A stretch of DNA of 6,618 nucleotides. Source: JAFGED01 sp964551295. GTDB taxonomy: Bacteria; Chloroflexota; Anaerolineae; B4-G1. The DNA lies in the NCBI GenBank assembly GCA_964551295.1, contig CAZKDJ010000218.1:1-6618 (forward strand). Direction: 5' to 3'. Shown one piece after another: positions 1 to 6,425 of the stretch (positions are counted from its first letter, which is position 1; the number at the start of each line of letters is the position of its first letter). The notes under the pieces were generated by a model. The model searched no databases. It saw nothing but the letters and a program-made list of their open reading frames with translations, and was not told the origin of the DNA. Position numbers and translations under genes: made by a program.

Positions 1-986
1 CCTCCCCGGCCATAGACACGGGGAGAAAAAAAAAGCGGACGCCGGAGAGCCGTCAGCTTCAATCCAACGGCGATCAACAGCATCACCGGGGTGCAGAACA
101 ACAGCGCAAGGCCACCTCCCACATAGTCCAGGAGCGTCTTGAGCACGGCGTCGATACCCGTGATCCGCATCTGCTGAACGGCGAGCAGCGGCACGAAACC
201 CCGATTGACAACCTCCACTCCGGAGGCAAGCGTTTGATAGAAACCTGGGGCCATCTTGATATCAAACCCGTTCCGCTGTGCGCACTGGCGAATGACCTCA
301 TCAAACGTCTCCCAGGCCACGGCATTGGGCACGATAATGACCTCGCGTACCCCTTTCTCGTGGGCGATGCGGCCCAGATACCGGGGAGAGCCCAGCACAC
401 GCAAATGCTCGGTCACCCGCGTGCCGGTGGGAACAAAGTCGTCCACAAAACCCACCACCTCGTAACCGGGCGAACGGCTCCACTGGCGCGCCAGCGCCTT
501 CCCCTGCTCGTTGTTGCCCACGATCAACACGCGGATGACGAACATCCCATAGCGGTGGCGCAGCCAAAAGGCAAAGCGGCGCAAGAAAAAGCGTCCGCCG
601 CCAACCAAGACGATGGAAAATCCCCACGAGAACAACAACCACAGACGCGAGAAGGCAAACGTCCCGCGCCAGAAAAAGCTGACCACTACCAACACCAGCA
701 CGCCGAAGGAACATCCCTTGACCACCTGACCATACTCCTTCGGGCCTCCTAGGAGAAGGGAAGGATCGTAGAGTCGTAGACAGACAAAGATGAACACCCA
801 GGCGGGAACGGATACCAAAACCAACAGGATATAGGTTTGAGAATCGTATGGCGCCCCATAGGACATGAGGCCACTCTGAATGCGCACCTCGTAGGCCAGC
901 CAGAGTGAGGCCGCAACCATCAGGCCGTCCAGCAGGACCAGCAGAGAGATGAGCAAGCGATGTTCGTTAGGCCTATACAAACGCAT
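1..986 (-). CDS. Large polytopic phosphoglycosyl transferase (WcaJ/WbaP-like), partial at the left window edge
   Basis: Predicted inner-membrane enzyme that loads a sugar-phosphate onto polyprenyl phosphate. The minus-strand frame is open from ATG at 986 to the window edge, 328 complete codons, with no stop. Hydrophobic segments lie at about 11-31, 50-72, 91-106 and 115-131, the usual four N-terminal helices. They are followed by a soluble Rossmann-like domain (CoA_binding_3 type) starting RVLIVGNNEQG at 152-162, with EVVGFVDD, LRVLGSPRYLG and REVIIVPNA. The sugar transferase domain begins at about 275 (ITGIDAVLKTLLDYVGGGLA), with its membrane helix at about 286-309 and FFSPRVYGRGG at the edge. 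The catalytic Asp-Glu, the KFR motif and the C-terminus are outside the window. The gene overlaps the end of the kinase by 14 bases. The ATG is directly preceded by AAAGAGG; a TTG two codons later (980) would lie at a better 6-base spacing, so the exact start is open. Confidence 0.92.
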   Translation of the reverse strand, partial: MRLYRPNEHRLLISLLVLLDGLMVAASLWLAYEVRIQSGLMSYGAPYDSQTYILLVLVSVPAWVFIFVCLRLYDPSLLLGGPKEYGQVVKGCSFGVLVLVVVSFFWRGTFAFSRLWLLFSWGFSIVLVGGGRFFLRRFAFWLRHRYGMFVIRVLIVGNNEQGKALARQWSRSPGYEVVGFVDDFVPTGTRVTEHLRVLGSPRYLGRIAHEKGVREVIIVPNAVAWETFDEVIRQCAQRNGFDIKMAPGFYQTLASGVEVVNRGFVPLLAVQQMRITGIDAVLKTLLDYVGGGLALLFCTPVMLLIAVGLKLTALRRPLFFSPRVYGRG

Positions 987-2040
987 CCTCTTTGAGAAAA
1001 CTCGGTTGTCGATCCATGGCGACAAACAATCGTGGCGAGGCGTTCATCAGCACCTGGGCGCCGCTGTTCTCGAAGCAATAGTCCATCCGTCGCAACCCTT
1101 CCCCCTCCAGGGCGTGCGTGACGCGCTCGCGGGTACCCTCACCACAGTATACCATGAAAAACCCGCCTCCTCCAGCCCCTGTGATCTTGCCGCCGATAGC
1201 GCCATTAGATTGGGCAACCTGATAGCAGTGATCGATATAGTCCGTGGTCACCCCCGGGGCGAACTCCTTCTTGCACTGCCAATTGCGGTTCAGCAGCTCT
1301 CCGAACTGCTTCAGGTCTCCCCTTTGGAGAGATTGCTGGACATCATGCGCCATCATCCGCACGGCGTGGAGCGCTTCCACGACCCGTGGATCCCGCTTCT
1401 CGCTGGCCCGCTTCTGATGATCCAGGATCCGGCTGGCGCTACGGGAGGAGCCGGTGAAAAAGAGCAGCAGGTTGCGCTGCAATCGCCCCAGCGTCTCTGC
1501 CGGCAGCCACAACGGCTCGACGGTCACGCCTTCGCCTGTGAAGGTGATGGCGTTGAGCCCGCCAAAGGCGGATGCATACTGATCCTGCTTGCCGATGGGC
1601 TGGCCCAGCTTTTCGATCTCGATGTGACAGGCCAGCTCGGCCAGTTCCTGGCGGGTGAGGGGCAGGCCCTGGGCGGCGGCCAGGGCCTTGATGATGGCCA
1701 CCGTCACGGTGCTGGAGGAGCCCAACCCCGTGCCGGGCGGGATCTCGGAGGCCAGGAACATCGAGAGGCCACTGATGACGCCAAAGTGATCCAGGATCGC
1801 GCGGGGCAGCCCCAGGTCGTCGTCCCACAGGGGCGGGTCGTCCCCGTTATAGCGATAGAAGGCGCGATAGTCCGACGAGGTGATCTGCAAACCATTCTCG
1901 TTAATCACGTTGAGAAAGACGTAGAAATACTTGTCGATGGTGGTGTTGATTACAAAGCCACCGTACCGATCGTAGTAGGCCGGCAGGTCGGTACCGCCGC
2001 CAGCCAGGCTGATGCGAACTGGAGCGCGGACGATTAACAT
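973..2040 (-). CDS. GHMP family sugar kinase, HddA-like
   Basis: Cytoplasmic ATP-dependent kinase of the galactokinase-homoserine kinase-mevalonate kinase-phosphomevalonate kinase superfamily, 355 residues from ATG at 2040. The motifs are complete and in order: substrate-binding APVRISLAGGGTDLPAYY (6-23), ATP-binding PPGTGLGSSSTV (101-112), a GKQDQYASAFGGLN segment (150-163) with the likely catalytic base D153, and the C-terminal glycine-rich KITGAGGGGFF (285-295). This pattern matches the group annotated as D-glycero-alpha-D-manno-heptose 7-phosphate kinase (HddA/WcbL) and related sugar 1-kinases. The substrate is thus probably a free or phosphorylated sugar that becomes a sugar-1-phosphate. 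No sedoheptulose isomerase, heptose phosphatase or guanylyltransferase is visible, so a heptose role is not established; an L-fucose, arabinose or other sugar kinase role is possible. The start is fixed by GGGAGGG 7 bases upstream and by the family's usual short N-terminus. It is separated from the epimerase by 73 bases. The gene is very GC-rich in its middle. Confidence 0.92.
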   Translation of the reverse strand: MLIVRAPVRISLAGGGTDLPAYYDRYGGFVINTTIDKYFYVFLNVINENGLQITSSDYRAFYRYNGDDPPLWDDDLGLPRAILDHFGVISGLSMFLASEIPPGTGLGSSSTVTVAIIKALAAAQGLPLTRQELAELACHIEIEKLGQPIGKQDQYASAFGGLNAITFTGEGVTVEPLWLPAETLGRLQRNLLLFFTGSSRSASRILDHQKRASEKRDPRVVEALHAVRMMAHDVQQSLQRGDLKQFGELLNRNWQCKKEFAPGVTTDYIDHCYQVAQSNGAIGGKITGAGGGGFFMVYCGEGTRERVTHALEGEGLRRMDYCFENSGAQVLMNASPRLFVAMDRQPSFLKEDAFV

Positions 2041-2113
2041 GGTTATACCCTCCCAAACATCACACACTTCAACACCTGGATTATTGCGTACTGAGCTGTA
2101 ATCCGCCCTTGCA
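2041..2113 (-). other. 73-base gap between the epimerase and the kinase
   Basis: This is the longest non-coding stretch in the window. It holds the kinase ribosome binding site at its downstream end. I see no stable hairpin followed by a T run, and no convincing promoter. It coincides roughly with the rise in GC content towards the left. Confidence 0.6.
2048..2054 (-). promoter_or_regulatory. Shine-Dalgarno sequence that decides the start of the GHMP kinase
   Basis: The minus strand reads GGGAGGG followed by a 7-base spacer (TATAACC) and ATG at 2040. This favours ATG at 2040 over the in-frame ATG at 2067, whose extra nine codons would contain this site. Confidence 0.8.
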
Positions 2114-3264
2114 TTATTCGTTCACTTTACGCACTGTTCCCAACGCCTCCATCTGTGCCTCTGCGTCGGAAGAGTAATCTCGAAAGTCCGGCTGCTCCTG
2201 CGCCCAGGTAATGTAGCCATCTACAATTTCGTCCAATGAAACTACCGGCTCCCAACCTAGAGTCTTGAGCTTACTAATATCCGAGAAAACGTGACGCGTG
2301 TCTCCGAAGCGGTAGAGACCGGGCACCTCGGCCTCAATGTCCACCCCCGAACGCCGCGCGATGAGACGAGCATATTCCAGTACGCTGACCTTCCGATCAC
2401 CGCCGACGTTGAAAACCTGATAGTCAGCGCGAGCATCCTCCAGTGCTAGCAAATTGGCCTGAGCCACGTCGTAGACCGAGACATAATCCCGCAACTGGTG
2501 CCCGTCTTCGTAGCAGATGGGTGCCTTGCCATTAAGCAGACGTTGCGTGAAAATGCGCAGTACGCCCGAGTAGGCATTGCGGAAGGACTGGCGCGGTCCC
2601 TGCACAATGGAGTAACGCATAGCCACCGACGGAACACCATACCGCTCTCCCAGATTAAGTGCTATCATCTCCTGGGTATACTTGCTCATCGCATACTGGT
2701 TATGCGGATTGACCACTGCCTCATCCGTCCATTGAGGTTCCAGAAGCTCCCCGCAAACTGGACATCTCACATTCCATTCTCCTCGCCGCAATTGCACTTC
2801 TTCACGCAGCGGCGGATAGCACACGCTCCCATCACCTCCGTTTCGCCGTTCACAGCTTGCGCAGCAATACTTTGCCTCACCATACGTCGCTTGAGAACTA
2901 GCTACAATGACCTTTTGTACTGCTAATTGCTTTTCTACGATGACCTCATAGAGCATCGCTGTCCCTACGCTGTTGACGTGGAAGAACTTGCTAAAATCCG
3001 GCAAGTAGTCCTGATAGGCCGCCAAATGGAAGACGGCNNNNNNNNNNCTACGCCTGCAAGGGCCTGCTCCCACGCAGCCCGATCGCGCACATCACCCCAG
3101 ACAAACTCCACGTCACCCAAAGGGACGTAGCTGGGGATTTGTCCATCTACGTGGACAGGGGGAGCCAGGCTATCCAGGATACGCACCTGGTACCCTTTTT
3201 CCAGCAACAAGTCCACCGTGTGCGAGCCGATAAACCCTGCACCACCAGTTACAAGCACCTTCAT
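2114..3264 (-). CDS. NAD-dependent sugar epimerase/dehydratase with zinc-ribbon-like insert, split by an assembly gap
   Basis: Extended short-chain dehydrogenase acting on a nucleotide sugar in the cytoplasm. The N-terminal part (72 residues, codons 3264-3049) has the NAD(P) loop TGGAGFIGSH (6-15) and GDVRD. The C-terminal part (307 residues, codons 3037 to TAA at 2116-2114) resumes at AVFHLAAYQDY, then shows ASSQATYG with the likely catalytic S121, and QYAMSK with Y188 and K192, counting one residue across the gap. The two halves are in different frames only because ten N were placed between them. Joined, they give about 380 residues. Between the catalytic Ser and Tyr there is an insertion with two CxxC pairs (C132/C135 and C165/C168, in CASC and CPVC) that looks like a zinc ribbon. 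I associate this arrangement with dTDP-L-rhamnose 4-epimerase-like enzymes (WbiB type), so that is the best functional guess, but substrate is unproven; UDP-sugar 4-epimerase or dehydratase activity is possible. ATG at 3264 has a GAGGGAGAG site about 9 bases upstream and lies 15 bases after the sugar transferase stop. Confidence 0.88.
3038..3047. other. Run of 10 N (scaffold or contig gap)
   Basis: Ten unknown bases sit inside the epimerase gene. Reading into the gap from the N-terminal side, the last complete codon is GTA (Val72), followed by a lone G. Reading out of it, the first codon is GCC of AVFHLAA. The frame is restored if the true number of missing bases is 2, 5, 8 and so on, not 10. 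The shortest case, two bases, would give GVDAVFHLAA, the usual sequence in this family (GAY for Asp). The count of ten is therefore most likely a placeholder. Confidence 0.97.
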
Positions 3265-3279
3265 TCGCTTATCTCTCCC

Positions 3280-3930
3280 TCAGTAATTCTTCCCCGCCAG
3301 AACATACCACACTGCCCCCGCCAGGATTTTCAGATCCAGCCACAGCGACCAGTTCTCGATGTACTCCAAATCCAGCTTTACCCATTCATCAATGTCTCGC
3401 GGTTGACCACGCAAGTGCCACAAGCAAATTCCACCTGGCTTGACATCAAGCTTCTGCCTTTGCCATCCGTTGAACTCCTCCCATTCGTATTTCAGCACGG
3501 GACGCGGGCCAACCAAGCTTATATCTCCCTTGAGCACGCTCCACAGTTGCGGCAGTTCATCCAGGCTGAACTTACGCAGAACACGGCCTACTGGTGTGAC
3601 CCGAGGGTCTTCTCTCATCTTGAAGATGGGGCCACTTGCTTCATTCTGATCCAACAGTTCCTCTTTCATTTCATCGGCACCATCGACCATGGTACGAAAT
3701 TTGTAGGCCTTGAGCGGTTTGCCGCACTTGCCTACTACCGGCCAGCGGTAAAGTATCGGACCGGAAGAGCTAAGCTTGATAGCTAAAGCAATTAAAATCA
3801 TCAAAGGACAAGCCAACACCAGCAACACAAGCGAGATCGCTATATCGATTAGCCGCTTGATAAACCAAGCGAAACCTCTCTGTCCATTCGATATACCTTC
3901 TATTTTCGTTGACCGTGACACACAGCCCAT
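3280..3930 (-). CDS. Small monotopic phosphoglycosyl transferase (bacterial sugar transferase)
   Basis: Predicted membrane enzyme that transfers a sugar-1-phosphate from a nucleotide sugar to undecaprenyl phosphate, the first membrane step of glycan assembly. It has 216 residues, the size of the minimal PglC-like catalytic unit (Bac_transf, PF02397). In order: a basic leader, then a hydrophobic segment at about 27-53 with a CP break (41-42) typical of a re-entrant helix; GKPLKAYKFRTM (70-81); DPRVTPVGRVLRKFSLDELPQ (108-128) with the catalytic pair D124-E125; GDISLVGPRPVL (135-146); and a C-terminal block with KPGGICLWHLRGQP and the usual NWSLWLDLKIL. The usual KPGITGLWQVSGR element is altered to KPGGICLWHLRGQP, which may affect sugar specificity. 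The start is uncertain: GGGGAAGG touches the ATG at 3930, whereas GTG at 3921 (codon 4) lies 9 bases after GGAAGG. Both give the same domain. The sugar transferred cannot be told from the sequence. Confidence 0.93.
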   Translation of the reverse strand: MGCVSRSTKIEGISNGQRGFAWFIKRLIDIAISLVLLVLACPLMILIALAIKLSSSGPILYRWPVVGKCGKPLKAYKFRTMVDGADEMKEELLDQNEASGPIFKMREDPRVTPVGRVLRKFSLDELPQLWSVLKGDISLVGPRPVLKYEWEEFNGWQRQKLDVKPGGICLWHLRGQPRDIDEWVKLDLEYIENWSLWLDLKILAGAVWYVLAGKNY

Positions 3931-3948
3931 CCTTCCCCAACTTTGTTC

Positions 3949-5187
3949 CTAACTACGTTGCGATCCTATGAAAAGGCCCACAGCATTGCTAACCAATCGA
4001 GAACCAAACAACAGACGGCCCAGAGCTATCAAGCTATACCCAATCATTCGTAAGATATGAAGCGGATAACGGAACCACATCTCCGGGGCTGTCTTGACCG
4101 AATAGCGTGCCCTCAGCCAGTCCACATCGGGGAGAAAAGTAAATTTGATCATAGAGATGAGATCGGAAGGCCGATCCAATAGGATCATATGCCAGAAGCG
4201 CTCCTCTTTGCCGACGAAGAAAGGCTTGACAGAATCAACAACTCTTTCCAGACTCACTATTCGCTCCATCACAGCCATCCTATAGCGAGGGGGACACAAA
4301 TCTCTCATTGCCTCAACTGGTACGGATATCCCCAGAAGCTCACCACAAAAGCGCAGAGCGAAGTATGTTGCGAACTTGATCCTGAACTGTACGGCACGTT
4401 CAACCACGTGCTCCCAGTTCAACTTATAAACTCGAAGCGCCCGTGCCAGGTCTACATACCTGAGAAGTCCTTGATATTTGTGGTTGATTGCCATATGAGC
4501 GCACAGATGCAGGATTGTATCCTCAGGGCACAATTGAAGTGTACATTGACCAGCAATATCTATGGGGACCGCACGTTGCCAAAACCCATCCACATCAACT
4601 CGAACTACATCTCTATACCAGTCGAAGAAAACCAAGTGCCAGTGCAAGTCCAACTCAAGGGAAACTCTGTCTTCTTTTCTAAATGGCATCCCTTTCAAGA
4701 AACGCCAGCGAAAACTCGCTGAACGACCGAACGGATCTGGGCTAATTTGATATCCGGCTGCGAGCAAAAAAGGCTTGACACGTACTATGTCAGCTTGGCG
4801 AATAAGCAAATCCAAATCCCCCATAGGTCTCAAGGCTGGGTCGGCATAAAGTGTCTGTGCCAGTACGCCGCCTTTCAGTGCTATGACAGGGATGCCCTCT
4901 CTGTTGAACGTTTTCAGCAAGTACTCTATCTCCCGCTGGTCCAAAAGACTTCTGGCTACAGAGCCGAGATATGCCTTCTGCAGCCGATCTACGATTTGCT
5001 TAGGCACCATACTGTCTAGAGATGCCTCTCTCAGGTTAGCATACAAAAGAGGACCGACATTGTGCCGGATTGCCTTGGAGATAACTCTATCCCAAGCAAT
5101 ACCGCTTCCTCTAGTTGGGACACACAGCACCTCTTCTCCATCTTTGAGCGCGTTCAACAGGAACTGACCTTCGGTCGAGAGCGTCAT
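3949..5187 (-). CDS. NTP_transf_5-type nucleotidyltransferase family protein of unknown substrate
   Basis: Protein of 412 residues matching the uncharacterised nucleotidyltransferase family (Pfam NTP_transf_5, DNA polymerase beta-like fold). The recognisable core is ALKGG at 103-107, then RPMGDLDLLIR at 120-130 with the metal-binding pair D124 and D126, and LELDLHWHL at 177-185 where D180 is the likely third carboxylate. RYVDLARAL at 243-251 is another family-like motif. These are not the motifs of sugar-1-phosphate nucleotidyltransferases, which have an N-terminal GxGTR-type loop, so it should not be called a GDP- or dTDP-sugar synthase. The C-terminus (about 370-407) alternates hydrophobic and basic residues and may touch the membrane. 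Its ATG overlaps the stop of the glycosyltransferase as ATGA, with AAGGA only two bases upstream, suggesting translational coupling. The next gene begins 18 bases after its stop. Family members recur beside polysaccharide genes, but the nucleotide, acceptor and role are unknown. Base composition is lower in GC than in the kinase downstream. Confidence 0.85.
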   Translation of the reverse strand: MTLSTEGQFLLNALKDGEEVLCVPTRGSGIAWDRVISKAIRHNVGPLLYANLREASLDSMVPKQIVDRLQKAYLGSVARSLLDQREIEYLLKTFNREGIPVIALKGGVLAQTLYADPALRPMGDLDLLIRQADIVRVKPFLLAAGYQISPDPFGRSASFRWRFLKGMPFRKEDRVSLELDLHWHLVFFDWYRDVVRVDVDGFWQRAVPIDIAGQCTLQLCPEDTILHLCAHMAINHKYQGLLRYVDLARALRVYKLNWEHVVERAVQFRIKFATYFALRFCGELLGISVPVEAMRDLCPPRYRMAVMERIVSLERVVDSVKPFFVGKEERFWHMILLDRPSDLISMIKFTFLPDVDWLRARYSVKTAPEMWFRYPLHILRMIGYSLIALGRLLFGSRLVSNAVGLFIGSQRS

Positions 5188-6425
5188 CTTCCTTCACTCG
5201 CAATCCCTACTCGTGAGAAGAACTCCTTATACTGTCGAAGTACCCGGTCGCGCGCAAAGTTCTCCTCCGCAAAAGCACGGGCGTTACGTCCAAACTGATC
5301 CGCTCTTTCAAGATCACTGTGGATCTGGCAGATAGCATCCGCCAGTTCTTCTGGTGACTCTGGCTGGACCACCAGGCCGCACTGTGCCCGCCGGATGTAC
5401 TTGGCCGCCTCGCTCTCTGGATGCACGGCAGCCACAATAGGGCGTCCAGCTGCCATATAGGTGAGGAGTTTAGACGGAATGACCATATCTACCACATCAG
5501 CGCGTTGGTTGAGGAGCAGCACATCGGCAGCGGAGAGCATGTGCGGAAGTACATCCCTAGGCTGCAAGGGTAGAAATCGCACGTTGAATATGCTTTCTCG
5601 AGCCGCCATACCTACCAGACGCGCTTTGTCGGATCCATCACCGATGAGAAGGAAGATAGTGTCATCATGATCCCCAAGTTGCCCAGCCGCCAAGATCGCG
5701 TTATCCAGCCCTTGTTTGGCTCCCATATTACCAGCGTGAAGGATCACGAACAGATCATCATCGAGACCATGAGCATGACGAAAGACATTGTTCCCATCCA
5801 TTGGACGAATGAACGTCGTGTCAACCCAGTTCGATATCACGTGGATTTTTGATCCCGGCACACCTCTGTCCTGCAAATTCTCGGCAAAGCCCTGACAGAT
5901 GACCAAGATGTCCTCTGCTTTGCGATAGACAAAATCCTCCAAAAAATGCGCCAAGCGGATCAAACTAGGGTTCTCCAACATTCCAACCGCAATGGCCGCA
6001 TCTACTGCCAAGTCCTGAAGCTGAAAGATGAAGCTCGCCCCTCTTATCTTGCTGAGCAACCAGGCAGTCGCGCCCAATTGCACCGGGGGACCGACCGCCA
6101 AGATGACATCGACGTCACCAATCATCAACCCTGACAAAAAAGTCGAAATGGCCAGAGAGGTATCGTACAGAATGCGTTGCCAGGCATTTGGTTTTCCCGG
6201 CAGATAGGTGTAACCACGACACACATCAACGCCATTCCTCTCCTCGCGCAGGAAACGCTTACCCCGATAGAGATCATGGATCTCCCATTCTGGATAGTGT
6301 GGAAAGGTGGTCGCGACGAATACAGAGTGTCCATTTTCGGCGAGATGCTCGCATAGCTCGGCGGTGAACGGTCCAATGCCAGTCTTCTCTGGAGCATAAT
6401 TCATCCCCATCACCAGAAGATTCAC
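5184..6425 (-). CDS. WcaI/WbuB-like GT4 family glycosyltransferase
   Basis: Predicted cytoplasmic or membrane-associated retaining glycosyltransferase (GT-B fold, GT4) that transfers a sugar from a nucleotide donor to a lipid-linked glycan. With the GTG start it is 413 residues, the usual length for WcaI-like enzymes. The N-terminal acceptor domain opens VNLLVMGMNYAPEKTGIGPF, the hallmark of the WcaI/WbuB group, followed by TFPHYPEW near residue 43. The donor domain shows HAGNMGAKQG (about 230-239), IGDGSDKARLVG, and the sugar-nucleotide binding region IPSKLLTYMAAGRPIVAAV with the acidic ESEAAKYI just after (about 316-345). I chose GTG at 6425 because it has an AAGGAG site at 8 bases, overlaps the upstream TGA by GTGA, and puts the first beta strand at the N-terminus as in relatives. 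An ATG at 6470 would add 15 residues that lie within the upstream gene. The stop overlaps the next gene by ATGA. Donor, acceptor and linkage cannot be read from the sequence. Confidence 0.93.
   Translation of the reverse strand: MNLLVMGMNYAPEKTGIGPFTAELCEHLAENGHSVFVATTFPHYPEWEIHDLYRGKRFLREERNGVDVCRGYTYLPGKPNAWQRILYDTSLAISTFLSGLMIGDVDVILAVGPPVQLGATAWLLSKIRGASFIFQLQDLAVDAAIAVGMLENPSLIRLAHFLEDFVYRKAEDILVICQGFAENLQDRGVPGSKIHVISNWVDTTFIRPMDGNNVFRHAHGLDDDLFVILHAGNMGAKQGLDNAILAAGQLGDHDDTIFLLIGDGSDKARLVGMAARESIFNVRFLPLQPRDVLPHMLSAADVLLLNQRADVVDMVIPSKLLTYMAAGRPIVAAVHPESEAAKYIRRAQCGLVVQPESPEELADAICQIHSDLERADQFGRNARAFAEENFARDRVLRQYKEFFSRVGIASEGR

Noticed and set aside
234..752. Plus-strand open frame of 172 codons and minus-strand frames at 83-400 and 301-714
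   Set aside because: All overlap the large phosphoglycosyl transferase, which reads continuously in another minus-strand frame with four membrane helices and a Rossmann motif.
949..2037. Long open frame of 362 codons on the plus strand, opposite the kinase
   Set aside because: It is almost exactly antisense to the GHMP kinase, whose motifs are complete. The plus-strand peptide has no recognisable motif and a low-complexity Gly/Gln/His-rich composition typical of an antisense shadow in GC-rich DNA.
2041..2076. TTGAAG and TATAAC on the minus strand, resembling a promoter before the kinase
   Set aside because: The spacing is 19 bases and the -10-like element lies between the Shine-Dalgarno sequence and the ATG, so transcription would begin past the ribosome site. 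The TATAAC is simply the spacer.
2114..3264. Epimerase as a frameshifted pseudogene
   Set aside because: The only break coincides with ten N; motifs on both sides are intact and the protein continues at the expected residue.
3139..3786. Plus-strand open frame of 215 codons
   Set aside because: Antisense to the small sugar transferase and the epimerase start, both with strong family motifs; it shows none of its own.
3949..5187. Calling the nucleotidyltransferase a sugar-1-phosphate nucleotidyltransferase partner of the kinase
   Set aside because: It lacks the N-terminal GxGTR-type nucleotide loop of that family and instead has a pol-beta-like DLD site in the middle of an NTP_transf_5-type protein.
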